56,205 bases of DNA from Acetobacteraceae bacterium (GCA_025354865.1 JANXMB010000018.1:1-56205), one strand, 5' to 3'; positions 23,532 to 32,356 are shown, numbered from the stretch's first letter. The notes: a model not told the origin generated them from the sequence alone. Program-made: numbers and translations.

Positions 23532-25073
23532 ATGCGCCTGCCCACATCCGCCTTCCTGAAAGCCGCGCTGCTGGGCAGTGCGACGGTCCTGATGTTGCCC
23601 GCCGCCGTCGTCGTCGCCCCCCCCCCGGCCATGGCGCGATCCGCCCCGGAAAGCTTCGCCGATCTGGCGGAAAAATTGCTGCCGGCGGTGGTGAACATCT
23701 CGACCTCGCAGACCATTCCAGCCAAAGGCGGCAAGCCGGAGGGCGGGCCGGATGTGCCGGCGTTCCCGCCAGGATCGCCGTTCGATCAGTTCTTCAAGGA
23801 TTTCATGAACCGCAACCGCCCGCGCGGCGGCAACAACGGCGGCGAACCGGCCCCCGAACGCAAGGCGCAAAGCCTGGGTTCGGGATTCGTGATCGACCCC
23901 GCCGGCCTGATCGTGACCAACAACCATGTCATCGACGGCGCCGATGAGATCAGCGTCATCCTACAGGACAACACGACCCTGAAGGCCACCCTGGTCGGGC
24001 GGGACGAGGCCGGCGACATCGCGCTGCTGCGGGTCAAGCCGGACAAGCCCTTGCCGGCCGTGGCGTTCGGCGATTCGACCAAATCCCGCGTCGGCGAATG
24101 GGTTCTAGCGATCGGCAACCCCTTCGGCCTGGGCGGCAGCGTCACCGCCGGCATCGTTTCGGCGCGCGGGCGCAACATCCACTCCGGCCCCTACGACGAT
24201 TTCCTGCAAACCGATGCGGCGATCAATCAGGGCAACTCCGGCGGTCCGCTGTTCAACATGGACGGCGAGGTCATCGGCATGAACACCGCCATCTACTCCC
24301 GCACCGGCGGGTCGGTCGGCATCGGCTTCGCGATTCCGTCCAGGATTGTGAAGACCATCGTCGCGCAGTTGAAGGATGTCGGCCACCCCGTGCGCGGATG
24401 GCTGGGCGTGCGCATCCAGCAGGTGACCCCCGATATCGCGGAAAGCGTCGGCTTGAAGGACGCGACCGGGGCCATGGTTGCCGGCGTGAACGATGGCGGC
24501 CCAGCCGACAAAGCGAAGCTGCGCAATGGCGATATCATCCTGAAATTCAACGGCCAGGACGTGAAAGACATGCCGGCGCTGCCGCGTATCGTCGCCGAAA
24601 GCGATGTCGGCAAGCAGGTTCCGATTGCGATCTGGCGCGACGGCAAGGAAATGGTGCTGACCGCGACACTGGCAGAAAAGCCCAGCGAGGCGGAACTCGC
24701 GGCGGCCGATACCGGCGGCAAGGGCGGCGAGCAGGCGAAACCGGTGGATCTGGTTGGCATGGGCCTTAAAATCGCGCCGATCACCCCCGACATGAAGGAC
24801 AAATTCCAGCTCGGCGACGATCAGAAAGGTGTCGTCATCGTGGACGTCGCACCCAACAGTCAGGCCGCCGAGCGCGGACTGAAACCGGGCGATGCGATCG
24901 TCGAGGTGCAGCAGGGCGCGGTTTCGACCCCCGACGATGTGAAAAAGCGCATCGAAGCGGTGCGCAAGGAAAACCGCAAATCGGTGCTGATGCTGGTGCA
25001 GGGACGCGACGGGCTGCGCTGGGTGCCGCTGCCTTTGACGAACGATAAAGACAAGGACAGAAAACCCGGCTAA
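23532..25073 (+). CDS. degP: Do-family serine protease/chaperone (DegP/HtrA)
   Basis: DegP-type proteases degrade or refold damaged proteins in the periplasm. The 513 residues comprise a signal peptide (residues 1-35, ending PAMA), a protease domain with H132 (VTNNHVIDGADE), D162 (GDIALLRV) and S236 (QGNSGGPL), then two PDZ domains (about 285-380, VRGWLGVRIQQVTPDIAESV; and 410-495, GVVIVDVAPNSQAAERGLKP). The start at 23532 (MRLPTSAFLK) has AGGA 11 bases upstream; a reading from 23502 lacks support. Placing it beside hflKC, a membrane quality-control set, is common in alphaproteobacteria. Confidence 0.95.
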   Translation: MRLPTSAFLKAALLGSATVLMLPAAVVVAPPPAMARSAPESFADLAEKLLPAVVNISTSQTIPAKGGKPEGGPDVPAFPPGSPFDQFFKDFMNRNRPRGGNNGGEPAPERKAQSLGSGFVIDPAGLIVTNNHVIDGADEISVILQDNTTLKATLVGRDEAGDIALLRVKPDKPLPAVAFGDSTKSRVGEWVLAIGNPFGLGGSVTAGIVSARGRNIHSGPYDDFLQTDAAINQGNSGGPLFNMDGEVIGMNTAIYSRTGGSVGIGFAIPSRIVKTIVAQLKDVGHPVRGWLGVRIQQVTPDIAESVGLKDATGAMVAGVNDGGPADKAKLRNGDIILKFNGQDVKDMPALPRIVAESDVGKQVPIAIWRDGKEMVLTATLAEKPSEAELAAADTGGKGGEQAKPVDLVGMGLKIAPITPDMKDKFQLGDDQKGVVIVDVAPNSQAAERGLKPGDAIVEVQQGAVSTPDDVKKRIEAVRKENRKSVLMLVQGRDGLRWVPLPLTNDKDKDRKPG

Positions 25074-25102
25074 TCTCCCGGCAAAGGCGAGGGAGAATCA
25101 TC

Positions 25103-26320
25103 GTGCTCGGTCGCATCCTGGTTTCGCTGCTGGCGATAGGCTTCTACGAAACCGCCATGTTGTTGGCGACGCCGCAACTGACGGTCGCTGCGGGTCGTGC
25201 GGCAGGCGGACAGTTCGACGACAGCGATACCTCGTTCGTCGCGGCTTCCATCCGCTTGGGTTTTTACGGCAAGCTGGGCGCGTTGCCGGCGATCGTTTTG
25301 GCGGTCGCGCTGTTGGCAATCTGGTGGGGTCCGGTGGCCCGGCGCATCGCCAAGCGCCGCACCGTCGTTGCGGTCTGCGCCCTGCTGGCTATCGCCCCCG
25401 CCCAGGCCTACTACGAAAAAACCGACTATACCGAGGCGTATACGATCCTGCCGAACGAATCCGCGTTCTGGATCCCCGATGCCGGCGCCAATCGGGAGGG
25501 TCAGGCCCAGTTCGAATCCGAAGCCTACCTGAATGCCAACAAAATTCCGTTGAAGCGATTTATCGTCCCGCACACGAAGCTTTCCGGTTCGGGCGGATTT
25601 TTCGATTTCTACGTGCCGGCCGGCCGGTTGATCGTTGTCGATCGCACCCCCTACTCCCGGGAATGGGTCGATGCGACGGATCGCGGCACGTCGAAAAAGA
25701 AGGAAGGCTTCCCCTGCCAAACCAGCGAGGGCCTGAACGTCACCGTCGGTATCTCGGTCGGAGCATCGGTGCCCGAAGCCAGCGCCGCCAAGTATCTCTA
25801 TCGTTTCGGCGTGCTGCCGGTGATCGGCGATCGCACCAATCCGGGCGTGATCTTCAACTCGGTCTACTATAGCCGCCGGTTGCAGGATGTGATGGATGAC
25901 GTCGGCCGCAAGAAGGTGCAAACGCTGGTGTGCGCCGAAATCACCGCGCGCGCCTTCGATAAGGCCAATGCGGAGGCCAATCAGATCGTCGAAACCGTGC
26001 GCAAGAACGCGACCGAATATTTCGCATCCGTCGGCATTTCGTTGGATTTCCTCGGCTGGGCCGATACGTTCGGGTTCGACAAGGAAATCCAGGATGCGGT
26101 GAACCGGCGCTATATCGCCTCCCAGGACCGAGAGATCGCGACGGCGTTGGCACCCTACGCCGATACGATCCAGAAACTGGCGGCGGCGCATGCCCTGCGC
26201 GCGTTCGGCGATCGCAGCGACGGCAAGCTGCCAACCACCATCGTTGGGCTGCCAGCAGACCTCGGCGGCCTGCTCGGCGCCCTGCTGAAAGCAACCCCGC
26301 CCCCACCGGCCGCCCACTGA
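25103..26320 (+). CDS. SPFH/band 7-like membrane protein
   Basis: The 405-residue protein starts at a GTG with GAGGGAGA upstream. It has hydrophobic segments at about 1-22, 54-73 and 85-98, then a band-7-like domain (about 140-330: VPHTKLSGSGGFFDFYVPAG, VDRTPYSREWVDATDRGTSK, CQTSEGLNVTVGISVGASVP) and a helical stretch ending EIQDAVNRRYIAS, the usual SPFH C-side helix. It is only distantly like HflK/HflC and its membrane topology differs. It starts 29 bases after degP and could be in the same transcript. A role in membrane organisation or proteolysis is inferred from context only. Confidence 0.7.
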   Translation: MLGRILVSLLAIGFYETAMLLATPQLTVAAGRAAGGQFDDSDTSFVAASIRLGFYGKLGALPAIVLAVALLAIWWGPVARRIAKRRTVVAVCALLAIAPAQAYYEKTDYTEAYTILPNESAFWIPDAGANREGQAQFESEAYLNANKIPLKRFIVPHTKLSGSGGFFDFYVPAGRLIVVDRTPYSREWVDATDRGTSKKKEGFPCQTSEGLNVTVGISVGASVPEASAAKYLYRFGVLPVIGDRTNPGVIFNSVYYSRRLQDVMDDVGRKKVQTLVCAEITARAFDKANAEANQIVETVRKNATEYFASVGISLDFLGWADTFGFDKEIQDAVNRRYIASQDREIATALAPYADTIQKLAAAHALRAFGDRSDGKLPTTIVGLPADLGGLLGALLKATPPPPAAH

Positions 26321-26342
26321 CCTCGCCGCCGCCGACCGCAGG

Positions 26343-27221
26343 TTAAATCCCAGCGACGATATCCGCCGCCCGATACCCCTGCGCAAACAGCAAGGCGCGC
26401 AGGTCGGCGTGATCGACGCGCGCCTTGGCCTCCGCCGCGACGATCAGTTTGGCGTGGAAGGCAATGCCAAGCCCGGCCTCCCGCAGCATATCCAGATCGT
26501 TCGCGCCGTCGCCAACCGCCAACGTCGCCTTCAACTGCACCCCGCGCTCGGCGGCGAGGTCTCGCAGCGCGTCCAGCTTCGCGGTGCGATCCAAGATCGG
26601 TTCGCGAACCAACCCCAACAGCGCCCCGTCGGCGTGCAGCAGCTCGTTCGATCGATGCAGGTCGAAGCCCACCCGTTCCGCGACCCGACCGGTGAAAAAG
26701 GTGAAACCGCCGGAGACCAAGGCCGTCAGGGCACCGCGTGCGCGCATGGTGGCCACCAGTTCGGTTGCGCCGGGGGTCAGTTGTATACGCTCCCAAGTTT
26801 GCGCCAAGGCATCGACCGACACCCCCTTCAGCATGCCCACGCGTTCCCGCAGGGCGTCCTTGAAATCCAGCTCGCCGTTCATTGCCCGAGCGGTGATGGC
26901 GGCGATCTTGGCGCCGAGACCGGCGATGGCGGCGAGCTCGTCCAGCGTCTCCCCGGTGACGATGGTACTGTCCATATCGGCAATCAGCAGGGCTTTGCGA
27001 CGGCCACGGGGGCGGACGGGGATGGCATCGACCGCCTCACCCTCCAGCGCCGCCCGCACCAACGCCATATCGGGAAATGCGGTCAGCGGGATGTCCACCG
27101 CCTCCCCGGCCGAAAGTTCGATCGGCATGCCGCCGCGCACGGCGTCGCGCACGCGATGGATAAGGCCGGGGGTCAGCGCGGTTGCGGCCCGGTTGGCGAC
27201 GACAGTCAGGATGGTATGCAT
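26343..27221 (-). CDS. serB: Phosphoserine phosphatase
   Basis: SerB removes phosphate from phosphoserine in the last step of serine synthesis. The 292-residue HAD enzyme has motif I ADMDSTIVTGE (D82, D84, T86), motif II VSGGFTFF, and the motif III/IV block LAVGDGANDLDMLREAGLGI. The N-terminal 75 residues form the ACT-like/cap region found in bacterial SerB. The start at 27221 (MHTILTVVAN) is the normal family start; in-frame codons upstream to 27596 are antisense to mepA. It converges with the SPFH gene, 22 bases between stops. Confidence 0.94.
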   Translation of the reverse strand: MHTILTVVANRAATALTPGLIHRVRDAVRGGMPIELSAGEAVDIPLTAFPDMALVRAALEGEAVDAIPVRPRGRRKALLIADMDSTIVTGETLDELAAIAGLGAKIAAITARAMNGELDFKDALRERVGMLKGVSVDALAQTWERIQLTPGATELVATMRARGALTALVSGGFTFFTGRVAERVGFDLHRSNELLHADGALLGLVREPILDRTAKLDALRDLAAERGVQLKATLAVGDGANDLDMLREAGLGIAFHAKLIVAAEAKARVDHADLRALLFAQGYRAADIVAGI

Positions 27222-27303
27222 GATGCGGCGGACCCTGGCAGCGGGACTGCCGCGTTGCAATGGGCGAGATCGCTCAGGTCGGCGAAATCCGTTCCTGTCG
27301 CCG

Positions 27304-28137
27304 TTATCCGCCGGCCATGATCGCCTTGCAGGCCGCCGGCAGCACGCGCGGCTTGGGCGGGGTCGTCGGCGTCGTCGGTTTGGCCGGCCGGTCGAGTTGG
27401 TCGAACCACCATTGCAATGTCGCATCGCAGCCATCGCCCGGGGGCGGCGGCGGCATCGCCACGCACTCCGCCTGCCCCGCCGGGCATTTGAAGGCGATAT
27501 GCATATGTGCGCGATGCCCGTACCAGGGCCGGATCGACCGCAGCCACGCCCGATCCCCCGTGGTTTCCACGCAAAGCTGCTGCTTGATCGCGGCATTCAC
27601 CAGGATCCGATCGACATCCGGCAGCAACGCCGCGAGGTGCAGCAGCCGACCGACGGCGGGTGTCCAACGGGCAGGGTCGATGCCGCGTTGATCGGATCGG
27701 ACCACGCCCACAACCTCGATCGTTTCGCGTTCGGCTGCGCTCAACGCCGGTTTCGGACGCGGGTCCAGCCCGATATCGACATCCAGCCCGACCTGATGCG
27801 CCGCGTGACCGCCGGCCATAGGGCCGCCGCGCGGGTTGGAGATATCCTCGACATAGAACTCCGCCAGCCCGGCCCGCTGCGCCTGCACGCCCAACTGCTT
27901 CACCCGCGCGATCGTCTGCGGCATGCCCCAGAAGCTGCTGTGAGCGAGGTGAATGGTCTGAAACCCCTCCCCGCCCGGTGGCAGGCGTTCCGCGCCGGCG
28001 ATGCACCCGCCGGTTCCGTCCCCGCCGACGATCCGCAGCGGGCCGGGGGCCGGGGTGGACACGGACGCGCCCAGGGCTGCGGGGGCGAGCGTCGCGGTGG
28101 CCAAAAGGAACAGGATCGGCAGGATGGGACGAGGCAA
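27304..28137 (-). CDS. mepA: Penicillin-insensitive murein endopeptidase (MepA, peptidase M74)
   Basis: MepA cleaves D-Ala to meso-diaminopimelate cross-links in peptidoglycan, in the periplasm. The 277-residue protein has a signal peptide (about 1-24), zinc ligands H111, H114 and D121 (GGHAAHQVGLDVDIG) and H208, H211 and H213 (WYGHRAHMHIAF), and conserved cysteines C45, C189, C218 and others for disulfides. The C-terminus carries a Pro/Thr-rich tail (RPAKPTTPTTPPKPR). The start is a TTG at 28137, two bases after the stop of the Wza-like gene, so it is probably translationally coupled to it. Confidence 0.93.
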   Translation of the reverse strand: MPRPILPILFLLATATLAPAALGASVSTPAPGPLRIVGGDGTGGCIAGAERLPPGGEGFQTIHLAHSSFWGMPQTIARVKQLGVQAQRAGLAEFYVEDISNPRGGPMAGGHAAHQVGLDVDIGLDPRPKPALSAAERETIEVVGVVRSDQRGIDPARWTPAVGRLLHLAALLPDVDRILVNAAIKQQLCVETTGDRAWLRSIRPWYGHRAHMHIAFKCPAGQAECVAMPPPPPGDGCDATLQWWFDQLDRPAKPTTPTTPPKPRVLPAACKAIMAGG

Positions 28138-28139
28138 GA

Positions 28140-28685
28140 TCAGAACCGCCGCTCGAAAATGGAAATCACATCGCCCGGTTGCACGAAGGCCTGCCGCTCG
28201 GCTTTCCCCTCGACCGATCGGCCGTCCTGGATTCGGACGACCGCAGCATAGCCCTCCACCGCGCGATATGTGAACCCGCCGGCGACGGCGGCGGCGGTCA
28301 CCACGGTCATGCCGGGCTGATACGGGTATTGGCCGGGCTTGTTCACCTCCCCCAACACGAAAATCGGCCGATAGGCGGTGACTTCCGCCACCACCGAGGG
28401 ATCGCGCAGCATTTTCCCCCGCTTCAGCGCATCGGCCACCGCGGCTTCCAATTGCCGGGTGGTCAGGCCCGCCGCCCGCACCGAACCGACCAGCGGCACG
28501 GCGATGGCGCCGCTGTCGTTGACCCGGAACTCGCCGGTCAGCGCTTCTTCGCCGAAGGTGATCAGCCGCACCGCGTCGCCCGGACCCAGGCGATAGTCGC
28601 GCGTCGTCGCCTCCGGCAGGTCCGGCAGACTACGGCCGGGAGCACAGGCCGCGAGCAAGGGCAGCAGGGCAAGCAACAGACGCAT
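28140..28685 (-). CDS. Polysaccharide biosynthesis/export lipoprotein (short Wza-like)
   Basis: The 181-residue protein starts with a lipoprotein signal and lipobox ending L-A-A-C14, then a poly-export domain (about 30-100, YRLGPGDAVRLITFGEEALT and RAAGLTTRQLEAAVADALKR) and one SLBB-type domain (IFVLGEVNKPGQYPYQPGMT). Wza itself is about 380 residues, so this is a short family member with one SLBB domain, as often found in alphaproteobacteria. It would be an outer-membrane lipoprotein for exopolysaccharide export, but no glycosyltransferase or Wzc gene is nearby. It is directly followed by mepA. Confidence 0.88.
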   Translation of the reverse strand: MRLLLALLPLLAACAPGRSLPDLPEATTRDYRLGPGDAVRLITFGEEALTGEFRVNDSGAIAVPLVGSVRAAGLTTRQLEAAVADALKRGKMLRDPSVVAEVTAYRPIFVLGEVNKPGQYPYQPGMTVVTAAAVAGGFTYRAVEGYAAVVRIQDGRSVEGKAERQAFVQPGDVISIFERRF

Positions 28686-28770
28686 GGCGGCCTCGGGCAG
28701 GTGTGGTATCGTCGCCCCCCGTCATACCCATGGATGTGTTGATAAAACGTTAACGGCGGGAGGAAATCCG

Positions 28771-28863
28771 ATGCGCGCCCGGCAGTTCGTTCGGCCGCGC
28801 GATCCCGACCGCCGGCCATCCCGCTTCAGGAGCCCACAATGTCCCGTCTCGTCTACATCTTGA
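28771..28863 (+). CDS. Possible 30-codon upstream ORF overlapping aroQ
   Basis: An ATG at 28771 has a near-perfect ribosome-binding site GGGAGG (28758-28763) seven bases upstream, stronger than that of aroQ. It encodes 30 residues rich in Arg and Pro ([20 protein letters not shown] and so on) and stops at 28861-28863, 25 bases into aroQ in another frame. Nothing like it is known to me. It may be a leader peptide coupling or limiting aroQ translation, or a chance ORF in GC-rich DNA. Confidence 0.35.
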   Translation: MRARQFVRPRDPDRRPSRFRSPQCPVSSTS

Positions 28864-29285
28864 ACGGACCCAATCTGAACCTGCTGGGCAAACGCCAGCC
28901 GCATATCTATGGGCACGAGACGCTCGCCGATGTGGAACGCGATTGCCGAGCGCTGGCGACCGAACTGGGCCTGGAACTGCGCTTCCATCAGAGCAACCGG
29001 GAATACGAAATCATCGACTGGATCCACGAAGCCCGCGACATCGCCTGCGGTCTGGCGATCAATCCGGCGGCCTTCACCCATACCTCGGTCGCGGTGCTCG
29101 ACGCGCTCAACACCTTCGACCATCCGGTGATCGAGGTGCATATCTCCAACGTCCACAAGCGAGAGGAATTCCGCCATCGGTCGTTCGTTTCCCTCCGCGC
29201 CGACGGGGTGATCGCGGGTTGCGGCACGCTGGGGTATCAGCTTGCGCTGCGGCGCATCGCGCAATTGGCACAACCGACGGCTTGA
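28839..29285 (+). CDS. aroQ: Type II 3-dehydroquinate dehydratase
   Basis: AroQ dehydrates 3-dehydroquinate to 3-dehydroshikimate in the shikimate pathway. The 148 residues match the type II dodecameric family: [20 protein letters not shown] (9-28) with R19 and the catalytic Y24, [17 protein letters not shown] (74-90) with N75 and H81, and [16 protein letters not shown] with H101. CAGGAG lies six bases before the ATG. No other shikimate gene is adjacent. A short upstream ORF overlaps its start. Confidence 0.96.
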   Translation: MSRLVYILNGPNLNLLGKRQPHIYGHETLADVERDCRALATELGLELRFHQSNREYEIIDWIHEARDIACGLAINPAAFTHTSVAVLDALNTFDHPVIEVHISNVHKREEFRHRSFVSLRADGVIAGCGTLGYQLALRRIAQLAQPTA

Positions 29286-29302
29286 CCCACCCAGCGGGTG
29301 GG
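29286..29302. other. Small perfect hairpin after aroQ
   Basis: CCCACCC (29286-29292) pairs with GGGTGGG (29296-29302) around a 3-base loop, starting the base after the aroQ stop. There is no T run, so it is not a standard terminator; it may pause transcription or protect the 3' end before the ABC transporter genes. Confidence 0.45.
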
Positions 29303-29334
29303 ATACTACGCCGCCCAACAAACAGGAGACTGCT

Positions 29335-30297
29335 ATGACCCATGCTATCGCGCGCCGCGCTTTGGGTGCCGCCGCCCTCTCGACCTTCGCCATCGGCCGC
29401 GCCCGCGCCGCTGGGCCGGACGAAATCCGCATCGACTGGGCGACCTACAATCCGGTCAGCCTGATCCTCAAAGACCAGGGCCTGCTGGAAAAAGCCTTCG
29501 CCGCCGATGGCATCAAGATCCGCTGGGCGATGTCGGCGGGATCGAACAAGGCGCTGGAATTCCTCAATGCCAGCTCGCTGGATTTCGGGTCCACCGCCGG
29601 CGCCGCCGCGCTGATCGCCAAGGTCAACGGCAACCCGATCAAGTCGATCTACGTGTTTTCCCGCCCGGAATGGACCGCACTGGTGACCGGCAAGGATAGC
29701 CCGATCAAGACGGTTGCCGACCTCAAGGGCCAGCGCGTCGCCGTCACCCGCGGCACCGATCCGCATATCTTCCTGGTGCGCGCTTTGGCCGGCGCCGGGC
29801 TGACGGAAAAGGACGTCAAGCTGGTGCTGCTGCAACATGCCGACGGCCGCACCGCGCTGGAACGCGGCGATGTCAACGCCTGGGCCGGGCTGGACCCGCT
29901 GATGGCCGCGTCCGAGGTCGAGAGCGGGGCGCGCCTGTTCTTCCGTAAGCCCGAGGCCAACACCTGGGGCGTGCTGAACGTGCGGGAAGAATTCGCCAAG
30001 GCCAACCCCGGCTTGGTCAAGCGCGTCCTGACCGTCTACGAAGATGCGCGCAAATGGTGCCTCGCGCATCCGGCGGAACTGAAGGCGAGCCTGATGACGG
30101 CGACGAAACTGTCCGATCCGGTGATCGCCAAACAGCTCGAACGGACCGACATCTCCTCCGGCAAGATCGGCGCGGTGCAGGCCGGGACGATCATCGAAGC
30201 CGGCAAGGCGTTGCAGGCGGCGGGCGTGCTGGACGAGAAACTCGATATGACGGCGATTGCCAACGGCATGATCGATCCCACTTACCTGCCTGCATGA
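29335..30297 (+). CDS. ABC transporter substrate-binding protein, sulfonate/taurine/nitrate type
   Basis: The 320-residue periplasmic binding protein has a signal peptide with a twin-Arg pair (IARRALGAAALSTFAIGRAR, cut near ARAAG), then the SsuA/TauA-like two-lobe fold: IRIDWATYNPVSLILKDQGL at the start, SAGSNKALEFLNASSLDFGS, and GQRVAVTRGTDPHIFLVRAL. AGGAG precedes the ATG by five bases. The next two genes supply the permease and ATPase, so this is a complete importer. Substrate could be an aliphatic sulfonate, taurine or similar; no desulfonation gene is nearby to decide. Confidence 0.87.
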   Translation: MTHAIARRALGAAALSTFAIGRARAAGPDEIRIDWATYNPVSLILKDQGLLEKAFAADGIKIRWAMSAGSNKALEFLNASSLDFGSTAGAAALIAKVNGNPIKSIYVFSRPEWTALVTGKDSPIKTVADLKGQRVAVTRGTDPHIFLVRALAGAGLTEKDVKLVLLQHADGRTALERGDVNAWAGLDPLMAASEVESGARLFFRKPEANTWGVLNVREEFAKANPGLVKRVLTVYEDARKWCLAHPAELKASLMTATKLSDPVIAKQLERTDISSGKIGAVQAGTIIEAGKALQAAGVLDEKLDMTAIANGMIDPTYLPA

Positions 30298-31049
30298 AGC
30301 CGATCGGGCTCGTCATTCCGGTCGCTCTCGGCCTGATCTGGGAAGGTGCGGTGCAATACGGCGTCGCCTCCGGCCGGTTGATGCCGCCGCCATCGCTGCT
30401 GCTGCACGCGACCGTCGCTTTGGCGCGATCGGGGGAGCTATGGTCGCATGTGACCGCGACCATGGCCCGCATCGGCTTAGGGTTCCTGTTCGGCGCGGCC
30501 GCCGGCACCGCGATGGGGGTGCTGAACGGCGCCAGCCCGTTCATGCGCCAGTTGCTCGACCCCACGATCCAGGCCCTGCGCGCCATCCCTTCCCTCGCAT
30601 GGGTCCCCCTATTCATCCTCTGGCTCGGCATTTTCGAGACGTCGAAGCTCGCGTTGATCGCGATGGGGGTGTTTTTCCCGGTCTATCTGGGCGTTCTCAG
30701 TGCCATCCAAGGGGTCGATCGCAAATTGATCGAGGTCGGGCGCGTCTTCGGCCTCACCCCCATGGGCATCGCTTTGCGTATCACCGGCCCGGCCGTGCTA
30801 CCGGCCTGGATCGCGGCTTTGCGCACCGGGTTGGGCCTGGGCTTCATGTTCGTCGTCGCGGCCGAGTTGATGGGCGCGTCGGAGGGATTGGGCTACCTGC
30901 TGCTCGACGGGCAGCAGATGGGGCGCGCGGATTCCATCCTGGTGGCGATGATCGTATTCGCGCTGCTGGGCAAAGCCTGCGACAGCATCCTGGTCGCCAT
31001 CGGCGTCCCCCTGCTCCGCTGGCAAGACACCGTCCGGGCTCGGCTATGA
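30294..31049 (+). CDS. ABC transporter permease, SsuC/TauC type
   Basis: The 251-residue inner-membrane protein has about six hydrophobic segments and the BPD-transporter signature in the loop around residue 160 (EVGRVFGLTPMGIALRITGP), the EAA-like region contacting the ATPase. It overlaps the binding-protein stop by ATGA and the following ATPase start by four bases, so all three genes are translationally coupled. It belongs to the nitrate/sulfonate/taurine permease family with a short N-terminus. Confidence 0.9.
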   Translation: MKPIGLVIPVALGLIWEGAVQYGVASGRLMPPPSLLLHATVALARSGELWSHVTATMARIGLGFLFGAAAGTAMGVLNGASPFMRQLLDPTIQALRAIPSLAWVPLFILWLGIFETSKLALIAMGVFFPVYLGVLSAIQGVDRKLIEVGRVFGLTPMGIALRITGPAVLPAWIAALRTGLGLGFMFVVAAELMGASEGLGYLLLDGQQMGRADSILVAMIVFALLGKACDSILVAIGVPLLRWQDTVRARL

Positions 31050-31840
31050 CCCAGCTATCGATTTCCCATGTCGGCAAAACCTACGCCGATGGCACCGAAG
31101 CCCTGCGCGACATCCAGGTCCGCGCCAACGAGGGCGAGATCGTCGCCATCCTCGGCGGGTCCGGCTGCGGCAAAACCACCCTGCTGCGGCTGGTTGCCGG
31201 GCTGGATACGCCGAGTGCGGGGACCATCGCCGTCGGCGGCGAGACGATCGCCGGCACCCATCCAGCCATCAGCGCGGTGTTCCAGGAACCGCGGCTGCTG
31301 CCCTGGCTGAAGGTCGGCGCCAATATCGCATTCGGCGGGCAGCGGTTGGAGGCGACCGAGCGGCAGCGGCGGGCGGAGGCATTGATCGAGCGGATCGGAT
31401 TGGCCGGGTATGGCGGGCGCTGGCCGCGCGACCTGTCCGGCGGGCAGTCGCAACGGGTCGCCATTGCCCGAGCGCTGATTGGACATCCCGGCGTGCTGCT
31501 GCTGGATGAGCCGTTTTCCGCCCTGGATCCGTTTACCCGCAGCAGCCTGCACGAGCTGGTGCTGGGCCTATGGGCAGAGTTGAAGCCGACCATCCTGATG
31601 GTCACCCACGACGTCGATGAGGCGGTGACATTGGCCGATCGTATCGTGGTGATGAAACCGCGCCCCGGCCGGGTGCACGAGAGCATGACGGTCGATCTGC
31701 CCCGCCCGCGCGACAGGCTCACCTCGGCGTTCGAGATGATGAAGCGGCGGGTGCTGCGCACGATCGACCGATCGCTGGACGCGGAACGCCCGCCCGCCGC
31801 TCGCCCCGCCGGGCCGGGCGGGGCCTCGCCCTGGTTGTAG
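31046..31840 (+). CDS. ABC transporter ATP-binding protein, SsuB/TauB type
   Basis: The 264-residue ATPase has Walker A GGSGCGKTT (37-45), the Q-loop Q80 (VFQEPRLLPWLKV, a hallmark of the SsuB/TauB group), the signature LSGGQSQR (130-137), Walker B LLLDEPFSALD (151-161) and switch H188 (MVTHDVDEA). The last 20 residues form a Pro/Ala/Gly-rich tail (ERPPAARPAGPGGASPWL) not needed for the core. It completes the importer encoded at 29335-31840. Confidence 0.92.
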   Translation: MTQLSISHVGKTYADGTEALRDIQVRANEGEIVAILGGSGCGKTTLLRLVAGLDTPSAGTIAVGGETIAGTHPAISAVFQEPRLLPWLKVGANIAFGGQRLEATERQRRAEALIERIGLAGYGGRWPRDLSGGQSQRVAIARALIGHPGVLLLDEPFSALDPFTRSSLHELVLGLWAELKPTILMVTHDVDEAVTLADRIVVMKPRPGRVHESMTVDLPRPRDRLTSAFEMMKRRVLRTIDRSLDAERPPAARPAGPGGASPWL

Positions 31841-31861
31841 GCGACCGGTCGGCCGTCCGGA

Positions 31862-32356
31862 TTATTTCAGGCGATCGGCGATGCGGGCGAGGCCGGCACT
31901 CGCGCAAGCCTCGTCCTTGTCGCCACCGGGGGCGCCGCCGACACCGATGCCGCCGATGACCTCGTTCCCCGCCTTGATCGGCACCCCGCCGGCGAGCGGA
32001 ATAACCCCGGACACATCCTTCAAGCCGGCGGCGGCGGGGTTGGCGATGCGGGTCGCGAATTCGGCGCTGGTAATGCCGAACGCGGCGGAGGTGAACGCCT
32101 TCCGGCGGGAGGTTTCGAACGTCTGCGGCCCGGCGCCGGAGTCGCGCAGATAAGCCTGCAAATTGCCGGCGCGATCGACGATGGCGGCTGAGACCTTGTA
32201 ACCATCCTTGCGGCACTGCTCGACCGCCGCCACAACCATGGCGTTGGCGGCATCGGCGGACAATTGGCGGCTGGAGACGGTGACGTCTTGCGCCGCTGCT
32301 TGCTGCGCCACGGCTAGCAATGCGACGGTCGCGAGCAGTACGGAATTGCGGAACAT
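31862..32356 (-). CDS. Secreted HbpS/GlcG-like heme-binding-family protein
   Basis: The 164-residue protein has a signal peptide (residues 1-22, ending AAAQ) and a GlcG/HbpS domain: SADAANAMVVAAVEQCRKDG, SAAIVDRAGNLQAYLRDSGA, ETSRRKAFTSAAFGITSAEF, and GGVPIKAGNEVIGGIGVGGA. Family members include the heme sensor HbpS and glycolate-operon GlcG; heme binding has been shown for some only. GGGAGGAC precedes the ATG. It converges with the ABC ATPase gene and diverges from ygfZ across 181 bases. Location is probably periplasmic. Confidence 0.85.
   Translation of the reverse strand: MFRNSVLLATVALLAVAQQAAAQDVTVSSRQLSADAANAMVVAAVEQCRKDGYKVSAAIVDRAGNLQAYLRDSGAGPQTFETSRRKAFTSAAFGITSAEFATRIANPAAAGLKDVSGVIPLAGGVPIKAGNEVIGGIGVGGAPGGDKDEACASAGLARIADRLK

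Noticed and set aside
29286-29302. The aroQ hairpin as a rho-independent terminator
   Set aside because: There is no T run after the stem and the next genes lie only 33 bases on in the same direction, so it is listed only as a hairpin.
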